A stretch of DNA of 64,000 nt from Vibrio sp. LaRot3 (lineage in GTDB: Bacteria > Pseudomonadota > Gammaproteobacteria > Enterobacterales > Vibrionaceae). Both the position numbers and the translations under genes were made by a program. This document shows, one piece after another, positions 18,913-28,456 of the stretch. A model generated the notes under the pieces. That model did not search any database. It had not been told where the DNA came from and saw nothing but the letters and a program-made list of their open reading frames with translations. Positions within the stretch are counted from its first letter, which is position 1. The number at the start of each line of letters is the position of its first letter. The stretch is taken from contig NZ_JAPPTI010000011.1 of assembly GCF_027587025.1 (NCBI RefSeq), positions 1 through 64,000 on the forward strand, written 5' to 3'.

Positions 18913-19700
18913 GTCGTTCTGATGTGAATAACGCTGATGGTTCTATTTCCCTACGCCAACTGCAAAATCAATTTGCCAGAGCGTTGCATTATCAGGCAAA
19001 GGGGGAAGATTGCCATATTGTCAGTGACCAATTTAGCGCTGATGAACGCATGCAGATTTATCGCAACAACTTCATCATTAGCTTAAGCGAAGTATTAGAA
19101 GCCACCTACCCTATGCTGCAAGCATTGCTCGGTGAAGAATGCTTTACTCAAGTCGCTCGCCAACATGTATTGAGCCATCCACTCACTGAAGGCAATGTCA
19201 CCTATTACGGCGAACACTTTGAACAAACTTTACAGCAGTTTGAAGCGGTGATTGAAGCGGCACCTTATTGCGTGGAAGTGGCCAAATTTGAATGGGCATG
19301 TGATGTCAGCCAACAGCAATTTTCGGTTCATAGTGCTGATGGACTGATTCCGTTAGCACACTTAGCCAACATTGAGCCATCTCGTCATGGGGAAATACGC
19401 TTTCATTTACGCCCCGATGTACTGTTGTTTAGCAGCCACTACGCTGTGTACTCACTGCAAACTGCCATCTCGAACGGCGATTTTGATGGTCTAGATATCC
19501 ATCAGCCCGAACAAGGGTTAGTCGCTTGCCATATCGATGGCAGCCCATGGAGCCTCGCGCTTTCAAATGAGGCCTTTCAACTCATCCAACAACTACAACA
19601 AAAAACATTAGCGGAAATCCCACCAGACTTACTCTCTGAACGCAACCAAGTGATTGAGCTGAACATAGTCTCGGGATTAACCATTGATGAACACCACTAA
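18909..19700 (+). CDS. bufC: DUF2063 partner protein of the MNIO enzyme
   Basis: A 263-residue cytosolic protein with the N-terminal DUF2063 signature: LRQLQNQFARALHY, then RMQIYRNNFIISLSEVLEATYPMLQALLGE, near residues 17-75. The second half is a mixed alpha/beta region. In bufferin and related systems this protein binds the precursor peptide and assists the MNIO enzyme. Its start overlaps the bufB stop (ATGA), so the two are made together, which fits a complex. Confidence 0.88.
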   Translation: MSRSDVNNADGSISLRQLQNQFARALHYQAKGEDCHIVSDQFSADERMQIYRNNFIISLSEVLEATYPMLQALLGEECFTQVARQHVLSHPLTEGNVTYYGEHFEQTLQQFEAVIEAAPYCVEVAKFEWACDVSQQQFSVHSADGLIPLAHLANIEPSRHGEIRFHLRPDVLLFSSHYAVYSLQTAISNGDFDGLDIHQPEQGLVACHIDGSPWSLALSNEAFQLIQQLQQKTLAEIPPDLLSERNQVIELNIVSGLTIDEHH

Positions 19701-19710
19701 GGAGAACGTT

Positions 19711-20169
19711 ATGCCTGAATCTCACACATCACACCCATTGGTTCAAAGCTACGATACCCTAGTGGGTAAACTACAATGTGGTTTTGTCCCTTTATTACTG
19801 CTGTTTTGCCGCCTTTGGGTCGCATGGGTCTTCTTTAACTCTGGACTAGTTAAGATTGCCTCTTGGGATAGCACACTTTATCTTTTTGAACTGGAATACC
19901 AAGTACCGCTATTGCCATGGGAGCTTGCCGCTTACATGGGTACTGCCGCTGAGCTGATCTTACCGGTGTTCTTAGCACTTGGATTATTGACTCGCCCGAT
20001 GGCCGCCATCTTATTCGTATTCAATATTATCGCTGTAGTCTCTTACCCTGTGCTTTGGGAGCAAGGTTTCTATGACCACCAGCTGTGGGGATTGATGATT
20101 TTGATTGTCGTGGTATGGGGGGCAGGGCCTATCTCAGCCGATAAGCTGATTCGCTCCAAATTATCTTAA
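19711..20169 (+). CDS. DoxX-family membrane protein of the bufferin operon
   Basis: A 152-residue integral membrane protein with four hydrophobic segments, including LLLLFCRLWVAWVFFNSGLVKI (about 27-48). The pattern is that of DoxX (quinol-oxidase-like) proteins, which are common companions of bufferin genes. The start at 19711 has AAGGAG at ideal spacing; an in-frame start 27 bases upstream overlaps bufC and is unlikely. Its role in the system is not settled; quinone-linked electron supply is one possibility. A terminator follows. Confidence 0.85.
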   Translation: MPESHTSHPLVQSYDTLVGKLQCGFVPLLLLFCRLWVAWVFFNSGLVKIASWDSTLYLFELEYQVPLLPWELAAYMGTAAELILPVFLALGLLTRPMAAILFVFNIIAVVSYPVLWEQGFYDHQLWGLMILIVVVWGAGPISADKLIRSKLS

Positions 20170-20222
20170 ACTACTGCCTTAATTAATTGCCATCAACAGA
20201 TTAACATCCAAAAGAAACATAA

Positions 20223-20253
20223 AAATAAAGCCTTCCAATGGAAGGCTTTATTT
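20223..20253. terminator. Bidirectional terminator between the bufferin operon and prlC
   Basis: A 14-bp perfect stem (20223-20236 with 20240-20253) with A/T flanks on both sides, between convergent genes. Confidence 0.9.
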
Positions 20254-20269
20254 ATTCATTTACGATCAA

Positions 20270-22312
20270 TTAAGCACTAATGCCCGCATGACGCAGCAAT
20301 GCATCAATTTGTGGCTCACGACCACGGAAGCGTTTGAACAGCTCCATCGGCTCTTCGCTGCCGCCCATCTCAAGGATGTTATTCAGGAAGCTTTGACCAG
20401 TCTCTTTATTGAAGATACCTTCCTCTTCAAAGCGAGAGTAAGCATCAGCCGAAAGCACTTCTGCCCATAGGTAGCTGTAGTAGCCAGCACTGTAACCACC
20501 CGCAAAAATATGGCTAAAGCTGTGGGAGAAACGGTTCCACTCCAGGCTTGGTAGCACGGCTACTTTTGACTTCACTTCCGCTAGCGTTTCTAGCACACGA
20601 GGGCCGACTTCTGGGTCGTATTCCGAGTGTAGGGTGAAATCAAACAAACCGAACTCTAACTGACGCAGAATAAACATCGCAGATTGGAAGTTCTTCGCCG
20701 CCAACATCTTATCTAGCATCTCTTTTGGTAGCGTTTCTCCCGTCTCATAATGACCAGAAATAAACGCTAGCGCTTGCTCTTCCCAACACCAGTTTTCTAG
20801 GAACTGGCTTGGTAATTCAACGGCATCCCAAGGCACACCACTGATACCCGCAACCGCACCGGCGTCTACTTGGGTCAGCATGTGGTGAATACCATGGCCA
20901 AACTCGTGGAATAACGTTACAACTTCATCATGAGTGAATAACGCTGGCTTATCACCGACAGGTTTATTGAAGTTACAAGTTAAGTAAGCCACTGGTGTTT
21001 GCAGATCGCCAGACAGTGTAATACGACGACCACGACAATCATCCATCCATGCGCCGCCACGTTTGTGCTCACGAGCGTATAGATCTAAATAGAAGCTGCC
21101 ACGTAATGTGTTATTGCCATCGAAGATATCAAAGAAGCGCACTGACTCATGCCATGTATCCACACCTTGACGCTCTTCAACACGCATACCAAATACACGG
21201 TTTAGCACTTCAAATAGGCCACTTACCGCTTTTGACTCTGGGAAGTAAGGACGCAGCTCTTCATCCGATATTTGGAACAGGTGCTGTTTTTGCTTTTCGC
21301 TGTAATAAGCAATATCCCAAAGATTAAGTTCGCTTACGCCAAACTCTTGGTTGGCAAACTGACGTAGCTCTTCAACTTCACGCTCACCTTGAGGCTTGGC
21401 TTTGGTCGCTAAGTCATTTAGGAAGCCAAGCACTTGAGCTGGGTTTTCTGCCATCTTAGTTGCCAGCGACTTTTCGCTGTAAGTATTGAAACCAAGCATA
21501 CGGGCGATTTCATGACGTAGCTTTAGCTTCTCTGCGATAAGTTCTGAGTTATCCCATTTACCCGCATTTGGGCCACGATCTGACGCGCGTGTTACATACG
21601 CTTCATACAACTCTTTGCGCAGCTCTTGGTTATCACAGTAAGTCATGACCGGTAAGTAAGATGGAATATCGAGCGTTAACAGGTAACCATCAAGTTCCTT
21701 CGCTTCTGCAGCCGCTTTCGCCGCAGCAAGTGCTGACTCTGGCATGCCCGCAAGCTGCGCTTCGTCAGTAATGTGCTTAGTCCAACCCATGGTGGCATCT
21801 AACACATTGTTTGAGAACTGCGAGCTTAGCTCAGACATGCGCTTGCTGATTTCGCCATAACGACGCTGATCTTCTGCTGGTAGACCAATGCCTGACAATT
21901 CAAAATCACGCAAAGCATCCGTGATGGTTTTCTGCTGAGCTTGGTTTAACTGTGCAAACTCGTCACTGGCTTTAATCGCTTTGTAAGCATCAAATAAGCC
22001 TTTGTGCTGACCAACCCAAGTGCCGTACTCAGAAAGCAACGGTAGGCAGCTTTCATACGCTTCACGCAATTCATCACTGTTCACTACCGAGTTCATATGA
22101 CCGATAGGTGACCAAATTCGGCTTAAGCGATCATCCACCTCTTCAATTGGCGCAACCAAATTATCCCAACTTGGTTGAGTGTTACCTTCTAGCACTTGCT
22201 CAATTTTGTCCCGGCACTCATTAATCGCTTGCTCGACTGCAGGCTTAATGTGCTCTGGTTTAATTTGCGAAAACGGTGGTAAGTCCGTAAAGCTAAGAAG
22301 TGGATTAGACAT
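20270..22312 (-). CDS. prlC: Oligopeptidase A
   Basis: A 680-residue cytosolic zinc metallopeptidase of family M3, the same length as E. coli OpdA/PrlC. It degrades peptides, including cleaved signal peptides. The zinc site HEFGH is present (about 469-473) with the third ligand Glu in ELPSQFLENW some 25 residues later; the DLYAREHKRGGAWMDD block upstream is typical of the family. It is divergent from rlmJ, the same arrangement as prlC and rlmJ in E. coli. Confidence 0.95.
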   Translation of the reverse strand: MSNPLLSFTDLPPFSQIKPEHIKPAVEQAINECRDKIEQVLEGNTQPSWDNLVAPIEEVDDRLSRIWSPIGHMNSVVNSDELREAYESCLPLLSEYGTWVGQHKGLFDAYKAIKASDEFAQLNQAQQKTITDALRDFELSGIGLPAEDQRRYGEISKRMSELSSQFSNNVLDATMGWTKHITDEAQLAGMPESALAAAKAAAEAKELDGYLLTLDIPSYLPVMTYCDNQELRKELYEAYVTRASDRGPNAGKWDNSELIAEKLKLRHEIARMLGFNTYSEKSLATKMAENPAQVLGFLNDLATKAKPQGEREVEELRQFANQEFGVSELNLWDIAYYSEKQKQHLFQISDEELRPYFPESKAVSGLFEVLNRVFGMRVEERQGVDTWHESVRFFDIFDGNNTLRGSFYLDLYAREHKRGGAWMDDCRGRRITLSGDLQTPVAYLTCNFNKPVGDKPALFTHDEVVTLFHEFGHGIHHMLTQVDAGAVAGISGVPWDAVELPSQFLENWCWEEQALAFISGHYETGETLPKEMLDKMLAAKNFQSAMFILRQLEFGLFDFTLHSEYDPEVGPRVLETLAEVKSKVAVLPSLEWNRFSHSFSHIFAGGYSAGYYSYLWAEVLSADAYSRFEEEGIFNKETGQSFLNNILEMGGSEEPMELFKRFRGREPQIDALLRHAGISA

Positions 22313-22540
22313 AAAGCATTCCTTTTTTTGAGGTCAGCAAACTGACGAGTTCGTCTTTTATTTATTTGTCACGTCTTTACTAAATATAGGTAAGCCAAGC
22401 GATTTTCAATAGCAGGCTTGTAATCAAACATGAATTATCCATAACAAATTGGCATCAACCGAAAGCCGTTTGGGTATATAATCACCCTTATCTGTTTTTG
22501 ATTTGATTATGGCTAATAAAGCCATTTCGAGAGAGTTCCC

Positions 22541-23380
22541 TTGCTTAGTTACCGCCACAGTTTTCACGCCGGCAACCATGCCGATGTATTAAAGCATATT
22601 GTTCAAAGCCTTATCCTTGATTCACTCAAGCAAAAAGATAAGCCTTTTGTCTATCACGATACCCATTCAGGTGTTGGTCGTTACGACTTAACTCACGAAT
22701 GGTCTGAAAAAACTGGCGAATATAAGCAAGGCATTGAGCGCATTTGGAACCATGCTGATTTACCAGAAGAAATCAGCAGTTACATTGAATCGGTCAAAGC
22801 CTTAAATAACGGTGAGAAACTGCGTTACTACCCAGGTTCTCCGCGTGTAGCGCGTGCGCAAATCCGCCCACAAGACCGTATGGTTCTGACAGAGCTGCAC
22901 CCAAGTGACCACCCGCTACTAGAACAAGAGTTCCACCGCGACCGCCAAGTCAGCATTTACCAAGAAGATGGTTTTAAACGACTCAAAGCGAGCTTACCTC
23001 CGCAAGAACGTCGCGGCTTAGTGTTGATTGACCCTCCGTATGAACTGGCTAAAGAGTACCGTGATGTTGTCCAAGCCATTTGGCAAAGCCATAAGCGCTG
23101 GGCGACGGGTATTTATGCGATTTGGTACCCAGTGGTTAACCGCTGTGATATCGAAGATATGATCGAAGGCTTAGAAGGCCTTGGCATTCGCAAGATTCTG
23201 CAAATTGAACTTGGCGTATCGGCTGATACCAATGAGCGTGGCATGACGGCATCAGGCATGATTGTGATTAACCCGCCTTGGAAGCTAGAAAGCCAAATGA
23301 ACGAAATTCTCCCTTTCTTAAAAGAAGCGATTGCACCTGCAACCGGTCACTTCAAAGTAGAGTGGATTGTTCCTGAGTAA
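22541..23380 (+). CDS. rlmJ: 23S rRNA (adenine-2030 N6) methyltransferase RlmJ
   Basis: A 279-residue methyltransferase that modifies A2030 of 23S rRNA. It starts at TTG (22541): the protein from there, MLSYRHSFHAGNHADVLKH, matches the E. coli N-terminus residue for residue, and GAGAG lies upstream. The next ATG in frame is far inside the conserved region. The catalytic motif DPPYE (about 166-170) and the HTGVGRYDL-like SAM-binding segment are present. It is divergent from prlC. Confidence 0.93.
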   Translation: MLSYRHSFHAGNHADVLKHIVQSLILDSLKQKDKPFVYHDTHSGVGRYDLTHEWSEKTGEYKQGIERIWNHADLPEEISSYIESVKALNNGEKLRYYPGSPRVARAQIRPQDRMVLTELHPSDHPLLEQEFHRDRQVSIYQEDGFKRLKASLPPQERRGLVLIDPPYELAKEYRDVVQAIWQSHKRWATGIYAIWYPVVNRCDIEDMIEGLEGLGIRKILQIELGVSADTNERGMTASGMIVINPPWKLESQMNEILPFLKEAIAPATGHFKVEWIVPE

Positions 23381-23462
23381 AAATCAGAACGGACTAAAAC
23401 CAATTTTTAGGGTTAGCTGAATAGATCAATCATAAAGCGAGAGCTGACCCAGAAATTTAGTA

Positions 23463-23492
23463 AGGATGGATTGAGTTCAACCTTTCCATCCT
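23463..23492 (+). other. Inverted repeat between rlmJ and gor
   Basis: A perfect 8-bp stem (AGGATGGA / TCCATCCT) with a 14-nt loop and no T-run, in the 200-bp gap before gor. A second, imperfect G/C-rich fold (GGGAG...CTCCC) follows at about 23525-23562. These could be a weak rlmJ terminator or gor leader structure. Confidence 0.4.
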
Positions 23493-23584
23493 CCATATAG
23501 GATATTAACCAAACAAATTAAGCAGGGAGCTTGAGGAAAAGAGAAAAAGCTCTTTACCTCCCCTAACAATAATTGGAGAAAGTA

Positions 23585-24940
23585 ATGGCGACTCATTTTG
23601 ATTACATCTGTATCGGTGGCGGTTCAGGCGGCATCGCATCAGCAAACCGCGCAGCGATGTACGGCGCAAAAGTAGCGCTAATTGAAGCTCAAGATCTTGG
23701 CGGCACCTGTGTAAACGTAGGTTGTGTGCCTAAGAAAGTGATGTGGCATGGCGCGCAAGTAGCAGAAGCGATGAACCTTTACGCAGAAGACTATGGCTTC
23801 GATGTCGACGTAAAAGGCTTTGATTGGGCGAAGCTGGTTGAAAGTCGTCAAGCGTACATTGGCCGTATCCACCAATCTTATGACCGCGTACTTGGCAACA
23901 ACAAAGTAAATGTCATTAAAGGCTTTGCTAAGTTCGTTGACGAAAAAACTGTTGAAGTAAATGGCGAGCATTACACCGCCGATCACATTCTAATTGCAGT
24001 TGGCGGACGCCCGACGATTCCAAACATTCAGGGTGCTGAATACGGTATCGATTCAAACGGCTTCTTCGAGCTAAATGAGCAACCAAAACGCGTTGCGGTT
24101 ATTGGTGCAGGTTACATTGCGGTTGAGATCGCCGGTGTACTTCACGCACTAGGTACAGAAACGCACCTATTCTGCCGTAAAGAGTCACCACTACGTAGCT
24201 TTGACCCAATGATCATTGAGACGCTAGTCGAAGTAATGAATGCCGAAGGCCCAACACTGCATACTCACTCTGTACCAAAAGAAGTAGTAAAAGAAGCGGA
24301 TGGTAGCCTAACCCTTCACCTAGAAAACGGTGAAAGCCAAAACGTTGATACCCTAATTTGGGCTATCGGTCGTCACCCAGCAACGGATGCAATCAACCTT
24401 GCATCAACAGGTGTTGAGACTAACGATCGTGGCTACATCAAAGTAGATGAGTACCAACAGACTAACGTGAAAGGCATCTACTGTGTTGGCGACATCATGG
24501 AAGGTGGTATCGAGCTTACACCAGTCGCGGTTAAAGCGGGTCGTCAGCTTTCTGAGCGCCTATTCAACGGCAAGACCAATGCGAAGATGGACTACGATCT
24601 GGTTCCTACTGTTGTATTCAGCCACCCACCAATTGGTACTATCGGACTAACGACGCAAGAAGCAGAAGAGAAATACGGTAAAGAGAACGTGAAAGTGTAC
24701 ACATCTGGCTTTACGGCTATGTACACCGCGGTAACTAAGCACCGTCAACCATGTAAGATGAAACTCGTTTGTGCCGGTGAAGAAGAAACAGTGGTTGGCC
24801 TACACGGTATTGGCTTCACGGTTGATGAAATGATTCAAGGCTTCGGCGTCGCAATGAAGATGGGCGCAACAAAAGCAGACTTCGACTCTGTAGTTGCCAT
24901 TCACCCAACAGGCAGCGAAGAATTCGTTACCATGCGCTAA
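23585..24940 (+). CDS. gorA: Glutathione-disulfide reductase
   Basis: A 451-residue cytosolic flavoenzyme that uses NADPH to reduce oxidised glutathione. FAD site [13 protein letters not shown] (about 11-23); redox-active disulfide GGTCVNVGC (C42 and C47); NADPH site [10 protein letters not shown] (near 170-179) followed by the phosphate-binding Arg region; C-terminal catalytic HPTGSEE (H about 440). E. coli Gor has 450 residues. The start at 23585 has GGAGA at normal spacing; the in-frame codon 12 bases earlier overlaps that site. Confidence 0.96.
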   Translation: MATHFDYICIGGGSGGIASANRAAMYGAKVALIEAQDLGGTCVNVGCVPKKVMWHGAQVAEAMNLYAEDYGFDVDVKGFDWAKLVESRQAYIGRIHQSYDRVLGNNKVNVIKGFAKFVDEKTVEVNGEHYTADHILIAVGGRPTIPNIQGAEYGIDSNGFFELNEQPKRVAVIGAGYIAVEIAGVLHALGTETHLFCRKESPLRSFDPMIIETLVEVMNAEGPTLHTHSVPKEVVKEADGSLTLHLENGESQNVDTLIWAIGRHPATDAINLASTGVETNDRGYIKVDEYQQTNVKGIYCVGDIMEGGIELTPVAVKAGRQLSERLFNGKTNAKMDYDLVPTVVFSHPPIGTIGLTTQEAEEKYGKENVKVYTSGFTAMYTAVTKHRQPCKMKLVCAGEEETVVGLHGIGFTVDEMIQGFGVAMKMGATKADFDSVVAIHPTGSEEFVTMR

Positions 24941-25310
24941 GCCACTCATTCGAAGTACCCCTAGTGATGGAAGTATTCTTGTCTTTCACCACAGTTGAGT
25001 ACTGACGAGTCATCGAAAAAACCACGCTGAAACTTTCATTAGTTCTAGCGTGGCTTTTCATTAATGGAGCATTAACTCTATCATCACGTTTATCAACAAC
25101 AAATACAACACCTTAGAGAATCAAACACCAACTATGTAACACAATGTAAAAGCAGCACTTTCGTGTGACAACACTCCCTGAACGCTTCATCCAACCGCGT
25201 TTGTCATATTTTGTTCAAGCTCAGATCTTTAAAATAGTTATGCATACAATTCCACATAACAAATCAGTAACACTGATGCGGTGGGGTTGATCTATTTAGG
25301 GAGAACCTCG
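24941..25310 (+). other. Intergenic region between gor and the chemoreceptor gene
   Basis: A 370-bp gap. It contains the gor terminator: a 7-bp stem (25022-25028 with 25047-25053), 18-nt loop and CTTTT. The rest is A/T-rich and should hold the promoter of the chemoreceptor gene. I see no credible ORF or RNA gene. Confidence 0.6.
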
Positions 25311-27257
25311 ATGAGCAAATGGACTCATTTATCAATTCGAACCAGAATTTACGTCACTTTTTCGCTGCTGACGTTACTGAGTATTTCTAGTGTCGCACTT
25401 TATCTCGGCTTTCATGACTACGATTTGCAAAAGCGCACCTTGGTTGAAGACACCATTCCTAAGCAACTCGATAGCTTGGGCGCGAAAATAAACAACTCAT
25501 TGTTACCGTCGATTAACTACGCGATGGTGCTTACTGAATCACTACGAGTAGCTGAGTGGCTAAACCAACCAGAGCTAGCTGCAGATACCAGCAGTATTCA
25601 AACTAGCTTTAGTGAAATCAAAGCCCTGTCTGACGCAGACATCCTATTTTTAACTGCGCAAAGTGCCTACGGCCAAGAGTACTACAGCGAAGCTTTTGGT
25701 GGCTTCAAACGCCAGCTATTGGCTGATTATGTGAACGGCAATTTCTATGGTGACTTTCTCAATACAGGCAAGAAGTACGAGCTGACTCTTGATGAAGTTA
25801 ACGGCGAAAACTTCTTATTCATAAACTATCGCAGTAATGCCTTAAAACATGATTCTAACGAGCCGCTTGTTGTGGCAGGGCTTGGCGTCAATGTGAATAA
25901 CATGGTTACGCTAGTGCAAACTCATAACGTAGGTCAACACGGCAATGCCTTGTTGGTCGATGAATTTGGCCATGTGGATGTTCGCCCAGATCAGAGTGTC
26001 ATTACTGCCGACAACAGTGAAGAAGCACTCGCTGGTTTGCTTGATAAGAGTCAAGCTTACCAAGTAGAAACACGCACCATTAATGGCAAAAGCTACTTCG
26101 TAGCCACACATTGGGTTGAAACCGTGCAGCGCTTTGCAGTACTGGAAATTCCAACCTCTCAGCTGATGGCGCCAATGGTCACCATGGCATGGAAGACCTT
26201 GTTTGTCGCCCTGATTGTTGGTGGCATTGCCATGGCGATTATGTTCTTGCTTGTGCGCGCTCTAGTGCAGCCTTTACAACAGCTAACTCAAGGCATTGAA
26301 AAAGTCGCTTCACAACTGGATCTCAGTCAACGCATTGAAGTCGATGACGAAGCAGAGATTGGTGATGTCGCAAAACAATTCAACCAACTGCTAGACACCT
26401 TGCGCCAAGCGCTATGCCAAGTAAAATTCGCCACCAATCATTCGGCCCAATCTGCCGATACACTCAAAGCGAACTCAGACCAAGTCAATTATGCCGCCGA
26501 GCAACAGCAAAGCTCATTGGATAATATCGCCGCAACCACTCAGCAAATTAACGTTGCACTGGATGGCTTAGCCCACTTCTGCGCTGAAATTAAAAACGTA
26601 TCGCAAAGCGGACAACAATCGCTCATCAGTACTCAATCGGTGATGAACAGCAGCGTCAATAGCACGCAAGAGCTACAAGCCAACATGGAAAAAAGTCAGC
26701 ATGATTTGCACGAGCTCAATATCCATACTGACCGCATCCTAAAAGTCTTGGAAGTGATCAGTGCCATTTCAGAGCAGACTAACCTACTCGCACTCAATGC
26801 CGCGATTGAGGCGGCACGCGCAGGTGAACATGGTCGAGGTTTCGCCGTCGTTGCTGATGAAGTTCGCAGCTTATCGCAGCGCACTCATACTTCCACCACC
26901 GAGATACAAGAAATCATCAATAGCTTAATGGCAGCAGCGGCTAATGTTACTGAGCAGATGAAAGCGATTCATGACAGTAGTGAAAGCAGCTTAACCGAGC
27001 AGCAACAAGCTGCTGACTCTTTGGGTGAACTGCATACGAACCTCAGTAAGTTATTCAACATGAACACGAAAATTGCAGAAGAGACCAGCGCATGCAGTAG
27101 CAGCCTGAATGCGATAAGTGGTGATATCGATAATATCGTTGCTCAAGGTCATCAAAGTGAAAACCTACTTCTAGAAAGCAAATCAGCAAGCAATAAAATT
27201 GTCGCTGCGATGCAAGGCCTTAGCAAAGAGGTTGATAACTTCAAAGGGGTTGCATAA
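25311..27257 (+). CDS. Methyl-accepting chemotaxis protein
   Basis: A 648-residue chemoreceptor. Order: N-terminal membrane segment (about 14-36), a periplasmic sensory region of about 260 residues that looks like a Cache-type fold (ending in [21 protein letters not shown]), second membrane segment (about 295-318), HAMP domain, and a long helical signalling region with the conserved hairpin tip ([32 protein letters not shown] seen near 485-516). It would pass ligand signals to CheA/CheW and is adjusted by CheR/CheB. The ligand is unknown. The start at 25311 ([12 protein letters not shown]) follows GGGAGAA; ten upstream in-frame codons are less likely. It is monocistronic with its own terminator. 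Confidence 0.93.
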   Translation: MSKWTHLSIRTRIYVTFSLLTLLSISSVALYLGFHDYDLQKRTLVEDTIPKQLDSLGAKINNSLLPSINYAMVLTESLRVAEWLNQPELAADTSSIQTSFSEIKALSDADILFLTAQSAYGQEYYSEAFGGFKRQLLADYVNGNFYGDFLNTGKKYELTLDEVNGENFLFINYRSNALKHDSNEPLVVAGLGVNVNNMVTLVQTHNVGQHGNALLVDEFGHVDVRPDQSVITADNSEEALAGLLDKSQAYQVETRTINGKSYFVATHWVETVQRFAVLEIPTSQLMAPMVTMAWKTLFVALIVGGIAMAIMFLLVRALVQPLQQLTQGIEKVASQLDLSQRIEVDDEAEIGDVAKQFNQLLDTLRQALCQVKFATNHSAQSADTLKANSDQVNYAAEQQQSSLDNIAATTQQINVALDGLAHFCAEIKNVSQSGQQSLISTQSVMNSSVNSTQELQANMEKSQHDLHELNIHTDRILKVLEVISAISEQTNLLALNAAIEAARAGEHGRGFAVVADEVRSLSQRTHTSTTEIQEIINSLMAAAANVTEQMKAIHDSSESSLTEQQQAADSLGELHTNLSKLFNMNTKIAEETSACSSSLNAISGDIDNIVAQGHQSENLLLESKSASNKIVAAMQGLSKEVDNFKGVA

Positions 27258-27558
27258 ACCAATCAAAAGCAGGCGGAGCGTTCAAACCGCCTGCTTTTAA
27301 AACATTAAGAACTAAACATTCGCTCAATACCTCATTCACGTCTTGCAGCCATCGACAACACCACATAAAGAACGACAGACTGCAAAAATAGTGACTTTTG
27401 ATAATATTCAATGCCCTACATTGTGTGGTTTTTATCACTTTGCGATAAATTGCGCGTTTTTTTTCTGTTTACGTCCGTTTACTTTTCCTAACTTAAATAT
27501 AAAATTCATTCCAAATCATAGAGTTGAACAACTCATTTTATAAATAAAGGTTATCTAC
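27258..27558 (+). other. Intergenic region after the chemoreceptor gene
   Basis: A 301-bp gap. It starts with the chemoreceptor terminator (27265-27298): a 12-bp perfect stem with a 10-nt loop and T4. The remainder is A/T-rich with a possible -10 (TATAAA near 27500) for the next gene. No ORF or RNA candidate is convincing. Confidence 0.6.
27265..27298 (+). terminator. Terminator of the chemoreceptor gene
   Basis: A 12-bp perfect stem (27265-27276 with 27287-27298), 10-nt loop and T-run, 8 bp after the stop codon. Confidence 0.9.
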
Positions 27559-28209
27559 ATGGACACGGTAAAAAATCAGATCAAATCTGCACCAGCAGTA
27601 ATGAATAAATTTGGCACTTTAACTTACGCATTGATTGCTATTGGCTCATTCTTGCCTGCGGTAACCATCAAGGTATGGGGATCAACCTCATCTGTGACGG
27701 GTGCTGACTTTTATGGTCTGTTTGTTGTATTGGTGATGTTGGCAGGTGCCGTATCGTGTGCGATGGGCCTACCTAAAATTATTTCTAAAGGTATCGGTGC
27801 TCTTTCTCTTGCTTACCTTTACTACAACCTTTACCAAGCATATCGTGAGCTTGCTCAGTTTGCAGACATGATGGGTAGTTTCGGTGGCAGCTCTAGCCGT
27901 GATTTTGTTGGCATTCCTCCTGAAGTATTCAACGTGATCGATATCGGTTTCCCTGTTCTACTGATTGGGTTTGTTTTCTTAAATATTCTTATGTTTAAAG
28001 GCTACAAACTGCACCCTCGCTTTGAAGCACTGGACGTGGTTTTACAAGACTACAGCAACAAAGCTTCTCAAGTAGCGAAAGAAAAAACAGAGCAAGCAAA
28101 GCAAGTAAGTGCAGAAAAAGCGGCTCAAATCCAAGAAAAGGCAAACGAAATTAAGCAAGAGCGCGCAGAAAAGCAACGCGCTGAAGAAAGCAAAGAGAAC
28201 GAAAAGTAA
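27559..28209 (+). CDS. Membrane protein of unknown function with charged coiled tail
   Basis: A 216-residue protein I do not recognise. It has four hydrophobic segments in the first 155 residues (about 18-38, 52-72, 80-98 and 131-150) with a Gly/Ser-rich periplasmic-looking loop (MMGSFGGSSSRD). The last 55 residues are a helical tail of repeated Lys/Glu/Ala/Gln with about 11-residue spacing (AKEKTEQAKQVSAEKAAQ and following), like LEA- or apolipoprotein-type amphipathic helices. The tail should lie in the cytosol along the membrane or bind a partner. It is monocistronic, with a terminator at 28307-28329. Confidence 0.75.
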   Translation: MDTVKNQIKSAPAVMNKFGTLTYALIAIGSFLPAVTIKVWGSTSSVTGADFYGLFVVLVMLAGAVSCAMGLPKIISKGIGALSLAYLYYNLYQAYRELAQFADMMGSFGGSSSRDFVGIPPEVFNVIDIGFPVLLIGFVFLNILMFKGYKLHPRFEALDVVLQDYSNKASQVAKEKTEQAKQVSAEKAAQIQEKANEIKQERAEKQRAEESKENEK

Positions 28210-28306
28210 CCTTAAGGGATTCGAACTCGACACCCAATGCCAAGCTAGGTCTTAGCAGAAAGGGTGGCAACCAATAGTGGAGCATAAACCACTAAAATAA
28301 GTGAGA

Positions 28307-28329
28307 AAAAGCCGCTATATGCGGCTTTT
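28307..28329 (+). terminator. Terminator downstream of the membrane protein gene
   Basis: A 9-bp stem (AAAAGCCGC / GCGGCTTTT) with a 5-nt loop and T-run, about 100 bp after the stop codon. Confidence 0.85.
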
Positions 28330-28456
28330 CTTTTGTGCACTAAGATCACATTTCTACTTGTAGCACAAAAAAACATATTAATGATTCTAACAATAAATAT
28401 TTCCTATACACTATGCGATATGGAAATATTCAACAACGTACAGTGAAGTTAGTACA

